A stretch of DNA of 64,000 bases, from positions 62,572,052-62,636,051 of the forward strand of contig NC_057815.1 of the NCBI RefSeq assembly GCF_910594005.1, read 5' to 3'. Position 1 is the stretch's first letter. Each line of letters begins with the position of its first letter. The notes below the pieces were generated by a model that saw only the letters and a program-made list of their open reading frames with translations, ran no database searches and was not told the origin of the DNA. Below, in pieces: positions 58,330 to 64,000 of this stretch. This DNA is from Cervus elaphus. Lineage: Eukaryota; Chordata; Mammalia; Artiodactyla; Cervidae. The position numbers and the translations under genes are program-made.

Positions 58330-60175
58330 AGAGGAGAGGATGGATTGGTGGGGTGGAATTGAATTTTACATCAATGAGGGCTGAATAACAGAAGCAATGA
58401 GAGACAGAAGAGTGGTTATTAAAGGAGGAACATGATTCTAAAGGTATTTTGAAGTAGACTTCAAAATCAGCAGGGCTGGCAAGTGTATGTGTAAGGAGTT
58501 TTACATGAAAGCTCAAGTGTTTGATCAAGATGAATGATTTATGATAACTTGGCCATCCGCATTTTAGGTATCAGAAAGAAGAATCCATGTATATTCTATA
58601 AATCTATTTACATTTTATGAAAATAACCATTGAAAATGTATAGCGTAAACAAAACATCACTCAAAGATATGCAAGTTCTCTGAAACACATACACAAAAGA
58701 CACACACTCACACAGAAGAAATACAGATAGTGTCTCTGTAGATGGCTTTCCCAGCCGTTTTGAAAGGCCCAGGAGATTCTGTGCCCTGAGACATTGCTTG
58801 CCCAGGAAGATCTGAGCCTGCAGGGACTCAGTCCACCTCAAACTTCGGGACCTCAGAACTTCATGAGCCAGACCATCTGGGAAGAGCCTCACTGTGCCTC
58901 CCACAAGTCAACAATTGGATTAGTGTCTGCTGTACCTCAGGGGCCCACCAGCCTCTGTGTCCCCTCTGAAATCCCAGGAAGAGAAAGAAGAAGATTAGCC
59001 CCTTAAGGGTGCTGTTTCCCTCCATTCTTATGAAGGAGCTGGAGACTGGTGAGTGTTGGTTTGGGGGCAGGGCAGGTGTGATTGGAAAGCCACAGTCATG
59101 ACTGAGCCAGATCCCGGGGCAGGCTGACTGACGGACACACAGAGGACCTGAGAGCAGGAACAGGAGAAGACAAGGTGGGCTCAGTCCAGATTTGCCTATG
59201 AGATAGTCCACAGGCTAGGGAGCCAGATTATCAAGTCTGAGGATTGAAAGGAGGAGGGAGAAATAAAACAAAGGGAGCAAGCAGGACTGGAGCTGTCATG
59301 CGGACAATTCAACAGCCAAAACAAAACGGTCTAAGAACTTGGATGCAGAACACTGGACTAGCACTCTGGATTTCGTGGGATTTGACACTTTCTGCCATAT
59401 CTGTGCATTTGCCTCTATTTGTTGTCATAATGATATTACATACTAGTTGCTATTTATTGAGACCCTACTATTTTCCTGTCACTGAGGTGAGGACGTTTCT
59501 CCTGTAGAAAATCTCTTCAGAAAAATGCTATAAGGAAGCAGGCATTTTAAAGAAATCAAATAACATGTTAAGTATAATGAAAAAAAGAGTCAGAGTTTAA
59601 GTGGAAAATCAGGACACTTGACTCTAAAATCAGAGTTCTTAAGCAGTGTCTGTACTGTGACTTTGTGTAGACTCCCTATGATTTCATGCGCTTCTAGGTA
59701 TAAGTACAAAAACATGTTGTGTGTTTGCTAATTAATTAATTAACCCATTATTTTAGCCAATTATTCATTAACCTGCACTTTAGTGAATACAGTGTGAATA
59801 TAATAAAGGTAGGATAGAGAGTGATGTGGGTGCACATGCACAAAGGACCCATGTCAAACAAGAGCTTGTGTGTGTGCAGTGACTTAAACAATATTCATTT
59901 ATTCAGTAAAACTTAAGTGTTTAACAACAATTAAGCTAGAATAAGGAGATAAAGCTATGAATATGAAAATCTCTGCCCTCAAGAAAGATAAATGATAGGC
60001 GAGTAAATGGAATAAATTGTGATACATCCTTGCAAAAGGCTTACGTATATGGTTCTCTGGGTGTGAATAAAAGGACTCAGTCTCTCTCTCTTTTTTTCTT
60101 TTTCTCTTAATTAAAAAAAATTTTATTTATTTAGGGCTGTGCTGCATGGACTTTCCATTATCCATGATTTTCAGT
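58330..60175. other. Unassigned intergenic sequence (1.8 kb)
   Basis: 58740-59210 is more GC-rich than its surroundings and open on both strands over about 100 codons, but no domain is recognised. Confidence 0.35.
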
Positions 60176-60692
60176 TATCAGTTCAGTTCAGTTGCTCACT
60201 CGTATCCGACTCTTTGCACCCCCATGGACTGCAGCACACCAGGCCTCCCTGGCCATCACCAACTCCTGTAGCTTACTCAAACTCATGTCCATAGAGTTGG
60301 TGATGCCATCCAACCATCTCATCCTCTGTCATCCCCTTCTCCTCCTGTCTTCAATCTTTCCCAGCATCAGGGGCTTTTCCAGTGAGTCAGTTCTTCAAAT
60401 CAGGTGGCCAAAGTATTGGAGTTTCAGCTTCAGCATCAGCCTTTCCAATAAATATTCAGGACTGATTTCCTTTAGGATATAGTCCCTTGCCATCCAAGAG
60501 ACGCTCAAGAGTCTTCTCCAACACCACAGTTCAAAAGTGTCAATTCTTGGGTGCTCAGCTTTCTTTATGGTCCAACTCTCACATCCATACATGACTACTG
60601 GAAAAACCATAGCCTTGACTAGGTCGACCTTTGTTGGCAAAGTAATGTCTCTGCTTTTTAATATGCTGTCCAGGCTGTCTACACACGATTTA
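60176..60692 (-). repeat. BovB LINE 3' fragment, reverse
   Basis: Starts 'cagttcagttcagttgctc'. The minus strand encodes MVFPVVMYGCESWTIKKAE, the C-terminal part of BovB ORF2. Confidence 0.93.
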
Positions 60693-60696
60693 TACC

Positions 60697-60908
60697 TGAA
60701 AGTGAAAGTGTTAGTCAATCAGTCCTGTCCGACCCTTTGCGACTCCATGGTCTATGGACTTCCAGGCTTCTCTGTCCGTGGATTTCTCTAGGGAAGAATA
60801 CTGGAGTGGATTGCCATTCCCTTCTCCAGGGGATCTTTTAGGCCCAACGATCGAACCTGTGTCTCCCACATTGCATGTAGATTCTTTACCATCTGAGGCA
60901 CAAGGGAA
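60697..60908 (-). repeat. Bov-tA SINE joined to BovB end
   Basis: Reverse copy directly adjoining the BovB piece. The tail GAAAGTGAAAGTG at 60698-60710 fits the ISRE core. Head 'gaggcacaagggaata'. Confidence 0.87.
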
Positions 60909-61014
60909 TATCTAATGGTTCTAATTCCTCTATGAAGTAAAATAAAACATTATCTGTTGAGAAAGAGGAATTTGGGGATGGTGAATGTGCTTAAAAGAGA
61001 GTAGGATAAAAGCC
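60909..61014. other. Unassigned spacer
   Basis: Nothing recognised. Confidence 0.3.
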
Positions 61015-61130
61015 AGAGAATTCCCTGGTGTTCCAGTGGTTAGGACTCTCTGCTTTCACTACTAAAGGCCTGGGTTCAATCTCTAAACAAGAAGCTAAGA
61101 TTCCATATGGTGCAGCCAAAAAAACAGTCA
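61015..61130 (+). repeat. CHR-type SINE, short form
   Basis: 'gaattccctggtgttccag' to 'ggtgcagccaaaaaaac'. Confidence 0.78.
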
Positions 61131-62252
61131 TACAGGGAGATCGAGTTGTACAAGATCATATTGTTGGACCATTGGACAGTGTTGAGGATTAAGTTTAAGG
61201 CTGATGATTATGAAATTTGGGGAACACAAATATACTTAACTAAGAAGTACTTTTCCATCATGACTTAGAGTACTTACTAAGTTTATTAATCTAAGAATTG
61301 CCTTTTGCCATTTACATATCATGGAAGCTTAGTGGAGGGAGGGCAGCAAAATATTTTAAGAGAGTAGTTGAAATGATGACTTGTAGATGTTAAACTACAT
61401 AAAGAGGGATGCAAAGACACATGGATACTGAAGGAATGATAGTGACAAAGTCAGTGCTGTAGAGACATTGAGGTTCTTAAGGAGCAGATTGGTAATAGGT
61501 GACTCACATCATAAGACAGATATAAAACCATATTTGTGATTTATGAGCTTAGTCAATCTGGGGTTATAGCACTTCGAAGATATGGCCCTGGATTTGGGTC
61601 GGCAGATCATCAGTAACAAAATAGTCATCCAGCATGATGCTGTGCTACTTTGAGGGGAAAATTTTGGGTAGGTAAAGGGCAAGGATGTTAAACTTGTTGT
61701 AGATAATAGCCAGATATATATCTTCAAATAATCAAGGGAATTGCAAGGAAGTCTGTGACAGATAAAAATAAGAAAATAAAAAAGTTGGGTAAATGAATAG
61801 GTTGTTTCTAATAAACATTCTTTATATTAGTTGAGTACTAAGAATGGATATCTACAAGCAGTATGACTTACACCTTCACTTAGGAGTGTTCCTCTATATA
61901 GTGCAAAGTATTTGTTTTTTTTTTTTCATTTAATAATGTTGAAAGGTAAACTTTACTTTTTCTTATTTTCCTTTTGTAAGGTTTGTGTTCTTTGTGTATC
62001 AAGTTGTCTGATGTTCCCTGGTTTATCCTTTTGTTTTACCTTTTCTGGGTACTTTGCTTTAGATCTTTTTCATGTGAGCAACATATAATCAGATTTATTT
62101 TAAAAGACTTCATTGATACCAATGCTTTTAAGTATAGGAATTCAGAATTCTACATTTACAAAAGTTTTAAATTTGTTTATATTATTTCTGTCTGTGCTGG
62201 TCTTCGTTGCTATGTCAACTTTTCTCTTGTGGACTCTAGAGCACAGGCCTAA
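61131..62252. other. Unassigned intergenic sequence
   Basis: AT-rich. 61880-62150 may be reverse L1. No gene. Confidence 0.35.
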
Positions 62253-62376
62253 TAGGTGTGGTACAGGGGCTTAGTTACTCCAGGGCATGTGAGATCTTCA
62301 TGTACCAGGGATCGAACCCATGTCTTCCTCATCGGTAGGCAGATTCTTTACCACTGAACCACAAGGGAAGTCCCAG
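62253..62376 (-). repeat. CHR-type SINE, short form, reverse
   Basis: 'accagggatcgaacccatg' and 'aaccacaagggaagtccc'. Confidence 0.78.
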
Positions 62377-62539
62377 ACATTTACGTTTTAAACCGTAAGT
62401 GATGTGCTCAATATTACACTAATTTGTTATATGCTTTCAGCTTTCTGCTTTCTTTATGTGCCAAAATTTAAGTCTTTTGCTGTACAGATGTCATGTATAT
62501 ACCATTTTCCATAGACTGTATAGAGAATATTGGTCATAT

Positions 62540-62745
62540 ACACAGGAGTCTATGAGAAGACTCTTAGCATTTGAGTCCCAGCTCTGCCATTTCCTCATTG
62601 TGTGGCAGTGGCACGTTACTTAACTTCTCTCTGCTTCAGTTTCTATATCTTTAAAATGTGGGTAACACATTTATCTATCTCATTGTTAAGAGGAGCATAG
62701 AAATGATTCCATGTAAAAGCTTTAGTTGTGTGTAGTATAATGAAA
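62540..62745 (+). repeat. MIR SINE
   Basis: 'gagtcccagctctgccattt', 'cgttacttaacttctctctg' and 'ctttaaaatgtgggtaac' follow the MIR core. Confidence 0.85.
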
Positions 62746-62771
62746 GTTCTCAAAAAATGTTACCTCTTACT

Positions 62772-62910
62772 ATGGTGGTAGTAGTGTTAGTTGCTCAGTT
62801 GCGTCTGACTCTCTCCGACCCCATGGACTGTAGTCTCCCAGGCTCCTCTGTCCATGGAATTCTCCAGGTAAGAATACTGGAGTGGGCTGCCATTTCCTTC
62901 TCCAAAGGAA
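62772..62910 (-). repeat. Bov-tA SINE, head missing
   Basis: 'gtgttagttgctcagttgcg' to 'gccatttccttctcc'; stops before the tRNA head. Confidence 0.85.
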
Positions 62911-63526
62911 AAGAACTCTTACTATAGAGGTTGCTTATTTGCTTTTATCTTGGTTCAGAATTTAGAATATATAAATTCTATATTTCTTCCACTAGAAATC
63001 ATCTCTATCTTTCTCAAAAGCATATTTGAAATAATTGCCTTATTAAATCCTAAGGGTGAGTTGGAGGCTGGCTACATATCTTTCTCATAATATCCTCCAT
63101 GGTGAGACATCAAACACAGCCTCAGAGCACATTATGGTCTGCAAATCCCAAGACTTTCTCGGGTCAGGGAAATCATTGCAACTATAATAGGGTTGGTGTG
63201 TCAAATTACAGTTCCAGGTTTATGTCTTTCCTTAAACTCTTCTACACCCACTACCTCTTCTCAATTCTTCTCATTTAACAGAGTATGGAAGAAGTCATAT
63301 GAGGTAGAATGTTGTTGTCTGTGGACTTTAATGTTCTTGGCTCTGCCAGTTACTAAAGATGAGATCTTGGGTATGATAGCTCTCAGAGTCTTAGTTTCTT
63401 TTAAAAGAAAATCAGGAGAAAAAATATAATCTCAGAAGATTGTTCTAAATACTTTATGAGACTGGTCTATGGGAGGAGCCTATAATGATAAATTGCCTCC
63501 TTATTTTTCAAACTGAAATGCCTTAC
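62911..63526. other. Unassigned intergenic sequence
   Basis: Nothing recognised. Confidence 0.3.
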
Positions 63527-63527
63527 T

Positions 63528-63850
63528 TTTTGGACTTTCCTGGTGGCACAATAGATAAGAATCCTCCTGCCAGTGCAGAGGACACATGTTCGATCCCTGG
63601 TCTGGGAAGATTGCACATGCCCTGGAGCAATTAAGCCCATGTGACGCAACTAATGAGCCCAAATGCTGCAGCTACCAAAGCCCATGCACCTTAGAGCCCG
63701 TGCTCCTCAACAAGAGAAGCCACTGCAATGAGAAGCCCATGCATCACAGCTAGGAGTAGCCCCCATTTGCCACAACTAAAGAAAGCCCAGGAGCAGCAAA
63801 AAGACCCAGCACTGCCCAAAATAAAAAATAAGTAAATAATTTTTTAATAA
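63528..63850 (+). repeat. CHR-type SINE, full length
   Basis: 'ggactttcctggtggcac', 'gcagctaccaaagcccatg' and 'gaagccactgcaatgagaag', ending in an A-rich tail. Confidence 0.87.
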
Positions 63851-64000
63851 TGCCTTACTTTTCTACTTTACTTTTCTTTTTTCTCAGATTATAGTTAGAT
63901 TATTTTTCTCTATACTCATATCTATACAACAACACATTACATTAACCTAGGGAAAACTCAGATATTAGAATGGAAACAGCATTTTATGCAGTTTGAAGAC

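Noticed and set aside
1..64000. CRISPR arrays, bacterial operons, complete endogenous retrovirus
   Set aside because: No regular repeat-spacer array, no ribosome-binding-site-led operons and no gag/pol/env frames were found; the context is plainly mammalian.

Overview
The window is nuclear DNA from a ruminant, most probably a bovid. The evidence is dense coverage by BovB (RTE) LINE pieces, BovB-derived Bov-tA/BovA SINEs and CHR-type tRNA-Glu SINEs on both strands, together with L1, L2, MIR and MER5A-like relics. Genes have introns and mammalian splice sites. No bacterial, viral or CRISPR locus is present. The species cannot be fixed from the sequence alone.

Layout. Bases 1-3208 are repeats plus the region downstream of TRIM6. 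From 3209 to about 21150 lies a complete TRIM6 gene on the minus strand. It has seven coding exons (13002 down to 3209) joined by canonical splice sites, encoding an intact 487-residue RING/B-box/coiled-coil/PRY-SPRY protein. Its promoter is probably the CpG-rich block at 20345-21090, about 8 kb upstream of the RING exon. Intron 4 carries a degraded BovB retrotransposon. From about 21.2 to 30.7 kb there is only repeat-rich intergenic DNA. An intact olfactory receptor gene, OR52B6, lies at 30774-31784 on the minus strand. An OR52H1-like pseudogene on the plus strand (42558-43587) carries a frameshift, two stops, a SINE insertion and a broken NPxxY motif. A minus-strand OR52-family fragment (49387-49572) ends next to a CHR SINE. 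The rest, to 64 kb, is repeats and unassigned sequence.

The order OR52H1-like, OR52B6, TRIM6, with OR52B6 and TRIM6 in the same orientation, matches my recollection of the human 11p15.4 cluster. The window therefore looks like the TRIM6 edge of the mammalian OR52/TRIM6-TRIM34-TRIM5-TRIM22 region. TRIM6 is a ubiquitin ligase of the interferon pathway, while the receptors are sensory genes that are neighbours in position only.

Most noteworthy: a 54-bp perfect palindrome without spacer at the broken end of a SINE (34255-34308); an open, correctly phased candidate first exon that would extend TRIM6 at the N terminus; ISRE-like motifs near the TRIM6 promoter, one created exactly at a SINE/target-site junction; and a target-site-flanked SINE fragment inside the OR52H1-like pseudogene. 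I found no wholly new gene system.
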